The translations under genes and the position numbers were made by a program. From Cladorrhinum sp. PSN259 (Eukaryota > Ascomycota > Sordariomycetes > Sordariales > Podosporaceae): a stretch of DNA of 64,000 bases. The notes beneath the pieces were generated by a model. The model saw only the letters and a program-made list of their open reading frames with translations. It made no database searches and was not told the DNA's origin. Numbering within the stretch: the stretch's first letter is position 1; each line of letters begins with the position of its first letter. Positions 37,501 through 48,517 of the stretch are shown here, in pieces. The DNA lies in contig MU867077.1 in assembly GCA_033725935.1 (NCBI GenBank), positions 372,001 to 436,000 on the forward strand, read 5' to 3'.

Positions 37501-37967
37501 ACCAGGAAGTACTGACACATATGTCAGGCGAAGGATGCTTTACCATCATGAGAGAGCACATGAACACGCACATTCACAACATACGCGATGCCATGTTTTT
37601 CGATGCCGCGGTGGTCGTCGAAAACTCCATCACTGCCTTGGTGGATGACCTCTTTGTTCAGTTCAAGAAGAAGGCGTCTCGGACAACGAACAAGGTTGAG
37701 GAGGACTATAAGGCATTGCTGGCAAACCAGCATATCTTTGCGGCATTGGCCACGTCTCGCGACACGGTCCGCAGCCTATTGTCTCGTGTAGATGAATGCT
37801 TCGACAGGATCGTGCGCCCTCCTGTCGTCGTCCCTCTGGTTCTTCCCATGCAGACCCCTCAGCCGGCTGCTACCGGTGTCGCAAGCGCTTATCGACCTGC
37901 TGCTTCAGGCCAGATTACCATCAAGCTCGAGGACGATGACTCTGATTGCGCCATGCAGATGGACTAG
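34570..37967 (+). CDS. Large SLIP-GC-like nuclear GTPase (dynamin-related fold)
   Basis: Exons 34570-35391, 35455-36266, 36328-36718, 36782-36972, 37036-37079, 37137-37466, 37528-37967 (1009 residues); all six introns are 56-63 bp with standard signals. The GTPase domain has the P-loop VVGSTGAGKSSVINA (residues about 81-95), the G3 motif DLPGVQDSNAA starting at residue 273 right at the first splice junction, and a likely G4 motif ICSKTD. Helical regions follow: KLEKLQNEAQETQVRVEGL and later SLEAAKQRLSVLQVELGRL look like coiled coil. Between them is a basic/acidic insert with SPRKRP (nuclear-signal-like) and a Ser run before EDELQASD. The C-terminal half is helical, and the tail KLEDDDSDCAMQMD is acidic. 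Similar fungal proteins are usually annotated as nuclear GTPase SLIP-GC; the vertebrate protein restrains AID-induced DNA damage, but the fungal role is unknown. The frame is open upstream without an ATG, so ATG 34570 was chosen. Confidence 0.85.
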
Positions 37968-39928
37968 ACCAACTGTTTCATGTCGAAGATATCATTAAGG
38001 GGTGCATCTCATTTCGAGTAGTTTAGGGATAGCGGAGTCGCTACCCTTGGGAAAATGATGGAGTTAATAATGTGTAATATTTAAGCAAAACTGTTTGCTT
38101 GTGGTTCACCAGAACTTGAAACTAACATGCCTCAAGTTTTGTAAGACAACCTATTTCATGGAACTACATGATCTTGGGTTGATTTTGATGGGATTCGACT
38201 TTAGGAAACGGAATCATCACCGGGATTGGGATTGGCTGAGATTTGTTGGAGGAATTGTTAGGAGTTGTTCAGGAGATATGGAAATGACCAAATGGGAGAC
38301 AGGAAACTAAGAAGCCGAGGAAGGAGGATTCATGGATATTCATTCTCGAGGGGAACCCGACCTTTTTTTCTTCAACTTGACCATCCCAGACTTTCATGAA
38401 TTACTCTGTTCTCAAGAGAAGGCACTGCTGCCAGAGACGACCATGAGGTAGTAACACAGAGGAATTCCTCAATAATACTTTTTGACAAGAAAACCAGAAA
38501 CACTTGCAGGGTGATTATATCGTGAGAGACGTGCTTATCTGGGTGACGGCTTAATGGGGGCGCCGAGATATGAGATATGAGCGAGGTGCGGCATCGTATC
38601 TGGGCACAGCGGCTCGGAGATTTTGGACCGAGTCCAGATTGACCGGTGAGCCGGTTGGCTTCTCTTCCAGGTTAGATGGGGGTCAAATGTTGGTGGAAGA
38701 GGGTGTTGTGTGTGGTGGGTGCAGCTGCAGGGTGTGCCATCGGAACCAGGAACAGGTACATGAACAAATGTCACATCTGATCCGGATTGGCCTGAGGTCA
38801 TGACGCCTTTACTTTGCACGGGTAAAAAAAAACTGCATAACTTGCAACTCTGCAAGAAGAAGTGGGAGGTGGGAAAGCATCAGTAATTGGCCAGGGTGAA
38901 TGCAGGTATGAAAATGGAGGTTATCATGTGTCAGACACAGAGAGACATATATACAAAAAGAATGAAAAAGCATGAAGACCTGCAGAAAGTTAAAATCACC
39001 GGCAAAGGAAAACGATCGAGATTCTCGTGTCTGCATGCATACAGCACGGTGAGAGAGGCATGTAAAGAATGAAAAGTAGAAGAGGGTTGGAATATCATCC
39101 ATACCTAGAAATGGGCCCCAAAGGCTATGAAATAAATGCCTTTTCCGTCTTGATATATCTTCTTCCATGGACACCTGTACCTGACCCCCATTCAATCTAA
39201 TCGTCCGCAAATAAAGTCACACCCGATGATGGACGGGCCGATACGCATCGTATTCAATACCCGTGTGGAATGGATTTTGGCTCCCGATTTGCACCTACTT
39301 TGCACCCGGTCATGGCCGATGATCCCCCTCTTTTATCACTTTTTTATCAACCACAAAGGTAAAACGGTTCCATGTGGAATGTTTCCGTCCATGTCGTGCC
39401 AATTACGTACCTACCGGTACCCGATCAATTATATTAAATGCGCTATCGGATGCTGCCAAAAAAACCTGCATCGCCAATCGGCACTGTTCTTTTTCCCACG
39501 GCGACGGCTCCTGCCTGCCATTCAACAGCCCTCTCCATTCCCGCAAATAAGCGAACGCCTTCTAGACCCACGGGTGTTGAGTGGCCCATGCTCCCCCCCA
39601 TGCCACATGCACTCAATGTCTCACTTTCGCTGAAGAATTAGCCTTTTGCATTTCTGGAACACAACGCCCGCCCAGAAGGGCCATTCAATTCTCTAACCCC
39701 AAAACATCGACACGCACAACCTTAGCAACAAACCACCTTGCACTTCCCATCCACCAGGTCAGAATGACCGTCAGCCTGCCGGCAACCATAGATTTCTGAT
39801 TGTGTGGTTGTGAGATTCCTAGGCTGTCTTCGAGGTCACGCGCATTCCATCCTCTTCCAGACAAGCCGGTATCCGGCATCCGGTATCGCCCCCAAGACAA
39901 GGCAGGCAAAACCAAGGCAGCACACACA
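37968..39928. other. intergenic region, no gene seen
   Basis: About 2 kb between two tandem plus-strand genes. It holds the 3' UTR of the GTPase gene and the promoter of the disordered-protein gene. Short frames on both strands have no recognisable features. Confidence 0.45.
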
Positions 39929-41800
39929 ATGGACGACGCCGCAAGGCTTGTGTCTGAGCTGCATGACAAGCTCGCTGAGCTCGACGGAAAGGTTGCTGCC
40001 TACCAGCGCGACATGCTCGCCGAGTTTCATAAGCACATGGAGGCCTGTCTCAAAGATTATCCGGCGAACGTCTCAAGCGAGGTGTCACGAGTCATCGCCG
40101 AGTCAATGTCGAGGTACCCGTCTTTGAGTCCGACCACCCCCGACACACTCGACTCGCCCGCAGCCGACCCGAACAAGCCCTGGAAAGGTCGCAAGTCTCC
40201 CCCGCCTGTCCTCCGTCATACCTCAGGCGTACCAAAGGACGCTCCGAGAGATCCTCACCACCGAGAGAAGGAGTTCCAGGGCTTATTCACACCGACATAC
40301 TTACCGCTACTCGAGAACCGCGACCGCATTCCTAATCCCGTGCCGACCACTATCTCAGCACCAACAACGCCTACGACGCCAACTACACCTACAGCGCCTG
40401 AATCTGGCATGCAATCGACTCCGTTATCGGTCGATAACGTCAGGAAGGTGGAGGATTCCAAGAAGCCCGTAATTCTTCCCGAGGGCCGGCCCCCTCCTGT
40501 TAGGCGCTTGACCGACAGATCCACCTCTTCTGTTGATTCTTCTAGCAGTGAGTCCAAGACTCGACGTAGTGCGCTTCGGCGGGCTTCTACTGGAAGTTCG
40601 CACAAGGGCAGCCCGCGTCGTGTGCGCTTCGAGTTCGCGGGGGAGGAGGTCCTGCCATCATCCTCCCCCAATGGAGGCAGTATCCTGACCCTTGCAACTG
40701 GGGCTGAGATGCTGCCTGAGCCCGCCTCAGCCATCGCCATCGAAGATGACTCACCGGTAAAAACTAAGCCATTAGCCCTTCAGGTCGAAACTGAGGAAAC
40801 ATACACCACTACTTCTCTCCTTGATGTTGAAGGTGAGGAGGATTCGCTGCCGAGACCGAAAAAGGTGTCATCAACCCAAGCGCTGCAAGCTCTCACCCGA
40901 AGCCCATTAGAAGCTGGAACAACTTGGACCGTTGTGAACCCCGACCCTGAAGCGCCTCTGAAGATGAACGGCCAAAATGGTGTCGAGGTTACCGAGAGGA
41001 CATTATCTATGAAGGTTGACTCGCAGGTCACCATTCGCGCTGCAGATGACCTTCCAGGGTGGGTTCCTCAGACGAGCGAAATTACTCCCCCAGCCGAGGA
41101 CACACGACGGTATCCTGATGATAATGACGACAATGATGACGACGATGAATCCGAAGATGATTGGCTTTCGATGAGACCTAAAAAGTCACCTTCAACAATT
41201 GCGCCTAAGAAACGGTTTTCGGGAGCGGTAAGACTACCGCCGCCTGCTACTACAGGCCCAACGTCCAAGGCCAACGGAAAGAAGTACGTGGCAGAGGATG
41301 AAGACCCCCTGTTTGATTTCGAAGACGAAGGGAATGGCGGATTGAACAGTACTGCCGAAAAGTATCTCACAGAAGACGAGGATGACGAGGATGACAAGCC
41401 GATTGAACTTCCAAGAAAACTTAGGGGACTTCCCAAGGCTATTCAGACGGCAACAGCTTCGGATGCTGACCGCATTAAACAAAAAGCGAGAAGCGTTCCT
41501 CCGATGTCGCCTTCGGCTGTCTTGTTTGGTCACAGTATGGGGTCCTACAACGGTGCTGCCATTCAAGCCAATCCAATCAACAACCATAAGCTGTACGACG
41601 AGATCGCCGGTATGAAGGATGTACACTTTTTTGTAGGCAGTGTGGATGGCCGCAGCGGGGTGGAAGCAGCAGACATGGGCAGTTATAGAGCATTGGCAAA
41701 ATCTTTCCCCACAATGCCGCGCAGTTTTACGGAGAGGCTAGCTATGGAGGAGGCCATGGAGAGGAATAGCATGCGAGGGCGGGATATGGATGACGACTGA
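39929..41800 (+). CDS. Conserved disordered protein with RVxF-like motif
   Basis: Single exon, 623 residues. The first 60 residues form a likely coiled coil (ARLVSELHDKLAELDGKVAA and on). The rest is largely disordered: Thr/Pro repeats (TTPTTPTTPTAP), a basic Ser-rich block RRSALRRASTGS, the block SPRRVRFEFAGEEVLPSSSP, long acidic runs (DDNDDNDDDDESEDDW) and a conserved-looking C-terminal part with SAVLFGHSMGSYNGAAI and HFFVGSVDG. The SPRRVRFE...EVLP block recurs, as I recall, in otherwise uncharacterised ascomycete proteins. RVRF fits the protein phosphatase 1 docking consensus. ATG 39929 is the first ATG that gives an acidic, helical start (MDDAARLV); the frame is open upstream only without an ATG. 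Function unknown. Confidence 0.75.
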   Translation: MDDAARLVSELHDKLAELDGKVAAYQRDMLAEFHKHMEACLKDYPANVSSEVSRVIAESMSRYPSLSPTTPDTLDSPAADPNKPWKGRKSPPPVLRHTSGVPKDAPRDPHHREKEFQGLFTPTYLPLLENRDRIPNPVPTTISAPTTPTTPTTPTAPESGMQSTPLSVDNVRKVEDSKKPVILPEGRPPPVRRLTDRSTSSVDSSSSESKTRRSALRRASTGSSHKGSPRRVRFEFAGEEVLPSSSPNGGSILTLATGAEMLPEPASAIAIEDDSPVKTKPLALQVETEETYTTTSLLDVEGEEDSLPRPKKVSSTQALQALTRSPLEAGTTWTVVNPDPEAPLKMNGQNGVEVTERTLSMKVDSQVTIRAADDLPGWVPQTSEITPPAEDTRRYPDDNDDNDDDDESEDDWLSMRPKKSPSTIAPKKRFSGAVRLPPPATTGPTSKANGKKYVAEDEDPLFDFEDEGNGGLNSTAEKYLTEDEDDEDDKPIELPRKLRGLPKAIQTATASDADRIKQKARSVPPMSPSAVLFGHSMGSYNGAAIQANPINNHKLYDEIAGMKDVHFFVGSVDGRSGVEAADMGSYRALAKSFPTMPRSFTERLAMEEAMERNSMRGRDMDDD

Positions 41801-42956
41801 TTGTACATACGTTCATGGGAAGCAGGCAGCATTTTTGGTTCTACTTCCGAAATCGTTGGCATGGTAGCAGGAGGTAGCGGGTCTGTGTGCATTTACATAA
41901 ATTAGGGAACATTTTTTTACTACACATGAGAGGGGGTAATGGTAAGAGGAAGGGAGTTAATGGGACAGAGAGCGATGTTGGCAAGAGATGCCATTCCATG
42001 TTGTGCTTGTACTATACTATAACTGCATCAAGATACCAGAGTGGAGGGTAACGGAGGGTTTATAGGTCATCAAGATGGTTTGAGGAGGGGGGTAATGTAA
42101 AGAGAAAGGAAAGGAATTTGATAAATGGTGAGAATTCCTAGGGATAAACAAACTGGATGTACATGTTCGACAACAGAGTAGGGTGTGTGTCTCGCGGAGG
42201 TGGTTCAAGATTTCTGTGAGATAGCAAAGTTCAGTTTTGTGAGTTGTCATAGCAATGTTGTACATTGTACAGTTTCAATGGTCTCGACCAAGGTTTGATG
42301 TCAACCAGAGATAGCTCATAAATAAAATACATGTGCAAATGATTCGGTAAATTCGGCGGTGCATCTCTCCCCAGGAAATCGGCGGGGGTGGTTCCGGCCT
42401 TCCAGGAACACCGATCGGCAGCGATAGCTTGTCCCGCTTAAAAGGTCCGGTGTGGATACTGTTTGAGGGGAACCAGCCAATCAGCATTAAAATGCGACTG
42501 TGTCAAAGACCAACTCTGCGTGCCATTCAGCACCTGTTTGAGCTTTTGGACAAACAATGAAACGGCGAGGGGCGCGGGAAGTGCTGCTGCTGACCACAAG
42601 GTGTTGTTTGTCTCTCTGTTATACTTTTTTTTTGCGAATCAAGGGGGAGAAGTTAAGTGTCATCTTCTTCTCTGGTTCTTTAACTCAATTTACTACTCTA
42701 TCGAATTATAACCCCGGTATTTCTTTTCTCAATTTCTTGATACCCCATTTTATCCAGTTCATCCAATCTGCTTGTTTTCGCGTCCTCTGTTACACAGAGC
42801 ATATGAACCTGGGGAACATCTGCAACCAAACGTTGTAGCAGCAGTCTGTAAGTAGTAGTTGGTTGGTAGTCGCAAGCCACACAACCAACAACCTCCAACT
42901 TTTTTTTCCGCAACGGCTTTCCGATCCAGAGAGAATATCAACTCTACGATCCTACA
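41801..42956. other. intergenic region, no gene seen
   Basis: 1.16 kb with the 3' UTR of the preceding gene and the promoter of the cyclase gene. Overlapping short frames lack features. Confidence 0.45.
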
Positions 42957-44098
42957 ATGCGACTGTTAAAGGAGTTTTCCCTCTTTTCCTCCCTCCTCTA
43001 CTCTACTTCATCCGCATATTCACCCCTCTCCGACGCTATCCTCCGCGACCCATCTTACATCCCAACACCCTCAGAAACCGACTTCTCCATATCCGACCCT
43101 GCCTCCCTGCTTGCGCCAATACTCATCCCCCGCGTACCAGGGACGGAAGGGCAAAAGATCACACAGAGACACTTCATAAATTACTTCTCTAAGCAGCTAC
43201 CTGAATGGCAAGTATCATGGCAGAATTCAACGGGGAAAACGCCCGCTACTGGGGATAAACAAATACCCTTTCAGAACATCATCCTCAGGAGAGAACCGCC
43301 ATGGACCAAGAAGAGGGGGCCGGGCCACGCAGCCTACCTGACGCTGGTAGCGCATTACGATTCCAAGATTCAGCCAAAGGGGTTCATCGGAGCGACGGAC
43401 AGCGCCGCGCCGTGTGCGGTGCTGATGTGGGTTGCGAAGCAGGTCGAGAGGGAGCTGGTCAAGAAGTGGGCGACGGAGGACGGGGATGTTAAGGGGGTGC
43501 AGATCTTGCTGCTGGATGGTGAGGAGGCGTTTGTGAATTGGAGTGAATATGATAGTTTGTACGGGGCGAGGTAAGTTTCTACCCCGTATTACGAAACCTT
43601 TGAGGGATAAGTTTGCTGATGGTAGAAAAATGTAGGTCACTGGCCGCAGAGTGGGAGTCGACACCATACCCGGCCATGTCAGCATTCAAGAACCCGCTGA
43701 GACAAATATCTTTGTTTGTTCTGTTGGATTTGTTGGGAGAGTCTGAGCCTGAGGTACCAAGTTATTTCCAGAGCACGCATTGGGCTTATCAGAAGATGGC
43801 GGCTGTTGAGGCGAGACTGAGGAGTCTGGGGCAGCTGGAGACCCAGCCGAAGAAGCCGTTTTTGAGCGAGGCGGGCAAGAAAGCGACTGAGTTTGCGGGA
43901 GGTGGTTTTATAGGTGATGACCATGTGCCGTTCATGGCGAGGGGTGCGGAAGTGTTGCATCTGATTCCATCGCCGTTCCCTACGGTGTGGCATACGAAGA
44001 CTGATGATGGGGAGCACCTGGATCTGGCGACGGTAAGGGACTGGGCTAAAGTGGTCACTGCTTTCACTTTGGAGTGGATGGACATTCTGAAGACATAG
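42957..44098 (+). CDS. Secreted glutaminyl-peptide cyclotransferase (M28 fold)
   Basis: Exons 42957-43570 and 43636-44098 (358 residues), with a 65-bp intron (GTAAGT...GTAG). Glutaminyl cyclase converts N-terminal Gln to pyroglutamate in secreted proteins. The N-terminus MRLLKEFSLFSSLLYSTSSA looks like a signal peptide, possibly cleaved near residue 20-22. The zinc-aminopeptidase-like core is intact: LVAHYDSK, the metal ligand Asp148 in GATDSAAPC, Glu189-Glu190 in LLLDGEEAF, Asp236 in LLDLLG, and His324 in PTVWHTKTDDGEHLD. These correspond to Asp159, Glu201/202, Asp248 and His330 of the human enzyme. The KPFLSEAG...GFIGDDHVPF block is typical. It lies upstream of the CDK gene on the same strand. 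Confidence 0.92.
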
Positions 44099-44993
44099 GG
44101 GGTTCCCGTCGCTCTTGGACTTGGATTTACTGCATTTTTATTCTTGTATAAACTTTGGGGCTTGTTGAAATTTTGAGGCGAAACAGCACTTGATCCTTAC
44201 GTTGAATATGATACCATGGGGAATCACACTTGATCGGAGAAAGGGATAACATACCCATGGATTACGGTCATGGTTCGGATAAAAACAATTGTACTTGCCC
44301 TGTAACCAAAGGGCTGGCTGTCAGATCGCCAGTGGGGTAGCCGCCCAGGTCCCGCCTGCGTGGGCGGCGGGGTATTAAGTTGGCCCACTTCACAGGGAAG
44401 CAGTCGCCCAATTAACCCCACCAGGAGTAGCCACTACAGGCGGCCACCGATCCGACACCCTCTCTGCCCACACAGCCTGACGCATGCGTTTGTTTCGGTT
44501 GGCTTGAAACATACATTTGCACCTGCCCTCTGTACCATCTTCATCTCATCTCGGGAAAGTGAAAAAGTGAAGCGCCCTTTTCTCGACTACTCTTCCACAG
44601 TCCCGCTCCCTTTCCCCCTACAACATTAGCCAAACACACACTGTCAGACAACCTGATCGCTATCCCCTTTGCTTACTAGTGTCCGGTCCAGTCTCAACTT
44701 TAAACCGTAATCAATAACTTCTCTTGGAGAAAAAGCCGTGGCAGTAAAGGTTGGGCTTTTCCTTTCCCCTCGTTTACCTCTCGCAGAGACGCATCGGGCA
44801 TCTCTGCTTCTCAAAGACGGCTTCTCACGAGTCTGCCCAGTCGCCGACGCCTTCCGAGACGGGGCGAGCCCTCCACAAAACAACAACTGCAGGAAACATC
44901 CTATTTAATCCCGCCCGAACGTTTCTTCCTCGACCCCCTCCGACCGCTCATTTTCTCGTATCCGGCGGCCCCGACAACCACACAGCAGCAAAC
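44099..44993. other. intergenic region, no gene seen
   Basis: About 0.9 kb between the cyclase stop and the Pho85-type start, holding the 3' UTR and the CDK promoter or leader. Pyrimidine-rich stretches near 44570-44630 and 44895-44950 are usual for fungal leaders. Confidence 0.45.
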
Positions 44994-46071
44994 ATGGACG
45001 GTGGTAAGAGACACAACAGCTCCTTCCAGCAACTGGAGAAGCTTGGAGAGGGCACTTATGCAACGGTAAGTTTGTGATGATATTTCCGGGGTGCATGTTC
45101 TTGTGGCACTCATCATGCTGATATTTCGGATGCAGGTCTTCAAGGGCCGTAACCGACAAACTGGCGAACTTGTCGCGCTGAAGGAAATCCACCTCGACTC
45201 GGAAGAAGGCACACCTAGTACGGCCATCCGCGAAATATCTCTTATGAAGGAGCTGAAACATGAGAACATCGTCGCGCTTCACGATGTTATTCACACCGAG
45301 AACAAGCTGATGTTGGTCTTTGAGTATATGGACGGTGATCTTAAAAAGTACATGGACATGCACGGCGAACGGGGAGCCCTGAAGCCCTTGACTATCAAGT
45401 CCTTCATGTACCAGCTGCTGAAGGGCATCGACTTTTGTCACAAGAACAGAGTCCTCCACCGAGACCTCAAGCCTCAGAACCTCTTGATTAACACCAAGGG
45501 CGCCCTGAAGCTCGGAGATTTCGGACTTGCTCGAGCGTTTGGCATTCCCGTCAACACTTTCTCCAACGAGGTAGTAACGCTTTGGTACCGCGCTCCCGAC
45601 GTTTTGCTTGGAAGCAGGACGTACAACACTAGCATCGATATCTGGTCGGCCGGCTGCATCATGGCTGAGATGTACTCTGGCAGGCCGCTCTTCCCCGGAA
45701 CGACAAATGAGGATCAGATTGTTCGCATCTTCCGCATCATGGGCACACCAACCGAGAGAAGCTGGCCGGGGCTGACGCAGTTCCCCGAGTACAAGACTAC
45801 CTGGCAGATGTATGCGACACAGCCTCTCAGCAACATCCTCCCCCAGATCGACCTCGTTGGTATCGATCTCCTCCAGTCGATGCTTCATCTCCGCCCCGAA
45901 ATGCGGTGTTCAGCCGAACAGGCGCTTAAGCATCCCTGGTTCGCCGATCTCGCTGCCGCCCAGCAAGATCAACAGATCTCCTCACATCAACTCGGGCAGC
46001 AACCTGCCTACCAGCAACACCGAGGCTATCAACAGACGGTGCCGAGCCAGAATAAGTATGGTAACTACTAG
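44994..46071 (+). CDS. pho85: Pho85-type cyclin-dependent kinase
   Basis: Exons 44994-45065 and 45136-46071 (335 residues), with a 70-bp intron after codon 24, inside the glycine-rich loop (GEGTYAT|VFKG). Pho85-family kinases pair with cyclins to control phosphate response, glycogen and morphogenesis. Visible: catalytic Lys40 in VALKEIHL, the cyclin-binding helix EGTPSTAIREISLMKELKHE with PSTAIRE at 51-57, HRDLKPQN at 132-139, DFG at 152-154, and FSNEVVTLWYRAPDVLLG in the activation segment with no Thr in the T-loop phosphorylation position, as in Pho85. The core ends near residue 293. A Gln-rich tail of about 40 residues (QQDQQISSHQ, then NKYGNY) follows, giving a protein longer than yeast Pho85 (305). 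Confidence 0.95.
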
Positions 46072-47056
46072 GAGCACGGTACCAGTGAACAATCAACTTT
46101 GAATCCGTGCGCTGCTGTCTTTGTTCCCTCTGAGCAGAGGAAGAGCCACCAATCTGACACGAAGGCTGCTGCTCCTGAAGAGCCAAAGAACAGGAAGAAC
46201 AGCGAAGTGGAATAGGGCGGAGAGCAAATAGGACCTCTGTGTGCTGGTGTGAGGAGATTAAAGATGATGGAATAATCGTATCATCCCTAGAAGGACCTGA
46301 GAGAAGAAGGCGTGAGGACCAAGACTTTCGACACGACAGGTTGGGAAAGGAAGGCGGAAGCAGGTTAAGGAATCTTTGATGGATCAGGGACTGGAGATGA
46401 ACGCTTATTATTTTTCTTTCAGCATTGCCATACAAGAATGCCGAGGTTCTAATGTCAAGGCATAGCAAGCGTTTGGGCTTAGGGGGGCAGCTATGGACTA
46501 TGGGGGTTTGTTGAGTAAATGATATGCGGTATCGGGAATGCAATTGGCAGTTAGCGAATAAGGCCTGTTCCTTTTTTCTTTCTTTTTCTTTTTCTCTTAT
46601 TCTCATCTACAGTAGCAAGGACAAATACTGCCAATCCAACAATAAAGCGATATAGATAATATACCCATCTGAAAAGCCCACTAAACATCCATGTGCAAGT
46701 TCCAGGGATCAGCTCAGTGGAGAGAAGGTGGGTGTCGGAAATGGAATGCGAATCCCCCGCCAACTTTCTTATCGATAACCTTAATTGCACTGCACCGATG
46801 CCCCCTGTCGCGGGCAGTCTCCACCTGTCGCGTTCCTCTGCCAGTTGGCGCAGCGCGGTATCCAGTGTCACAGTGAGTTCCAGTTGCGCCATAACGTCGT
46901 GCGCTGAAGGTGGCTTTGAACCTCAGGGAAACAAAGATAACTCCGGCAATGGGCAACAGCACATGCGAATTGCCCGCTCAATTGTGTTTCCTGCATCGGA
47001 TTTCAATTCGCCATTTGAGAACAAGCAAATTTTGATAATCCGACAACTCTATCACC
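46072..47056. other. intergenic region, no gene seen
   Basis: About 1 kb between the CDK and Sgf73 genes. The longest frames on both strands read through each other and show no domain. Confidence 0.4.
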
Positions 47057-48517
47057 ATGTCATCGATAAATGTCCGCAGAGGTGGGTTCTCCATGTTCTG
47101 ATCGTCTCTCGGCAATTCACAGACTCCGACGCTGTCACGCGCCCACCGACCGAACTCGATGCATTTGATATTAGATGCCCGCGCAATCCAATGAGAAAAA
47201 ATTTGATTTGCTAACTGATGGCCCCTGTGTGCGCAACCTACAGCTCCAGATGAAGCGGAGGGTACAATTAAGGTCGCCTCGGGCGGCAGCAAAAAATCAA
47301 TGACCCCCTCGAAGCCGTCCTCGTCCTCGTCCTCATCCTCCCTCAAGATCAAATGGAAAAGAGGTGTGCCAAGGGTCAACAAGGCCGGCAACTGGAAGGA
47401 TTCGAGCGTAAATATTTTCGATGCGAGCAAGAAGAAGAATGCTGCAGCAGCAGACGATGCGAATATCACCGCCGCCTCGCCGAATCCGATGGTGAACCAG
47501 CTTGACGACCTGGCCCGTGAGACATTCAATTCCGGTCAGCCTTTCGACGATACTCCCGACCTCCAGCAGTGCAAGCATTGCAAGAAAGCTGTAACACGGA
47601 CTGCTGCCAAGGAGCATATCGCCCAATGTTTGAAGATCAAGAAAGAGAAGGCGCAGAGGAAAAAGGAAGCCAGAGAGGCGAGAGAACGGGAGAAGGCCAA
47701 GAGGGACGAAGATGCGCGGAGGGCAGAAAACCCCAACGCCGATGGGGGTGGTGATAGTAGTAGTGATGAGGATGAGAGCGAGATCAAGGTTGCGAATGCG
47801 GGCAAGACGACCAAGAAGGCTACGGGCAAGAAGACCGACGTCTCTGGCAAGAAGCGAAAGGCAGACGGCGACTTGGAGAAAAGCAAGGCGAAGAAAAAGA
47901 AGGAAGAGCCGAAGAAAGCCGCGAAACCTAAGGGGCCCGTTGATGTGGAGCGACAGTGCGGTGTCACGCTACCCAACGGACAACCTTGCGCGAGATCTCT
48001 GACATGCAAGAGCCATAGTATGGGAGCAAAGAGGGCAGTGCCCGGTAGATCGCTGCCATATGATATGCTCCTGGCAGCATACCAGAAGAAAAACCAGGCC
48101 AAACAGCAAAAAGCAGCTATCGATGCCAACGCGCCACTCGAAGATGACGACGAACTCAACGCTGGAGCTGTTGATAGTGACGAGGAAACTGCGGCAGTCA
48201 TGAGTGCCCTCGCCCACTGGAATCCACAACCAGTCGTGCCGCAACCCGTTTTCACGCCCATCAAGCGGCAGTACCAGCTCGCTCGACTCCATGAGCAGCT
48301 CCAGACTGCGACGAATGGTGGGCGTGTTAACATCTTCAAGGTCAGCGGGTTCGGCGCCCAGCGCCTTCCAGATAACCACCCTTCCTTCTTTACTGAGGAG
48401 GATGCTATAGGCGAGCCGGATACGATCATGTCTGGCGTTGACTACTCACGACGTTCTTCGAGCTTCAGTCTCTCTGGACCACCTCAACGGCGACCGTCCG
48501 TGTCAAGCCGAGCTTAG
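47057..48517 (+). CDS. sgf73: SAGA complex subunit Sgf73 (SCA7 domain)
   Basis: Preferred model: exons 47057-47081 and 47244-48517 (432 residues). The 25-nt first exon (MSSINVRR) is joined over a 162-bp intron (GTGGGT...GCTAAC...CTACAG), because coding-like sequence continues 5' of the ATG at 47300. The simpler start at 47300 (405 residues) remains possible. Sgf73/ataxin-7 ties the deubiquitinase module to SAGA. Near residues 118-137 there is a C-x2-C-x11-H-x3-C finger (CKHCKKAVTRTAAKEHIAQC), a Lys/Glu-rich coil, then the SCA7 domain at about 240-293: VDVERQCGVTLPNGQPCARS, then LTCKSHSMGAKRAVPGRS and YDMLLAAYQKKNQ. A second conserved block, NIFKVSGFGAQRLPD, lies near the end. The frame ends at TAG 48515-48517 and then stays open for another 444 codons (see next feature). 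Confidence 0.85.

Noticed and set aside
44905..45888. 327-codon minus-strand frame
   Set aside because: It is the antisense shadow of the Pho85-type kinase exons.
47536..48429. 297-codon minus-strand frame
   Set aside because: It is the antisense shadow of the Sgf73 coding exon and has only low-complexity Ser/Phe content.
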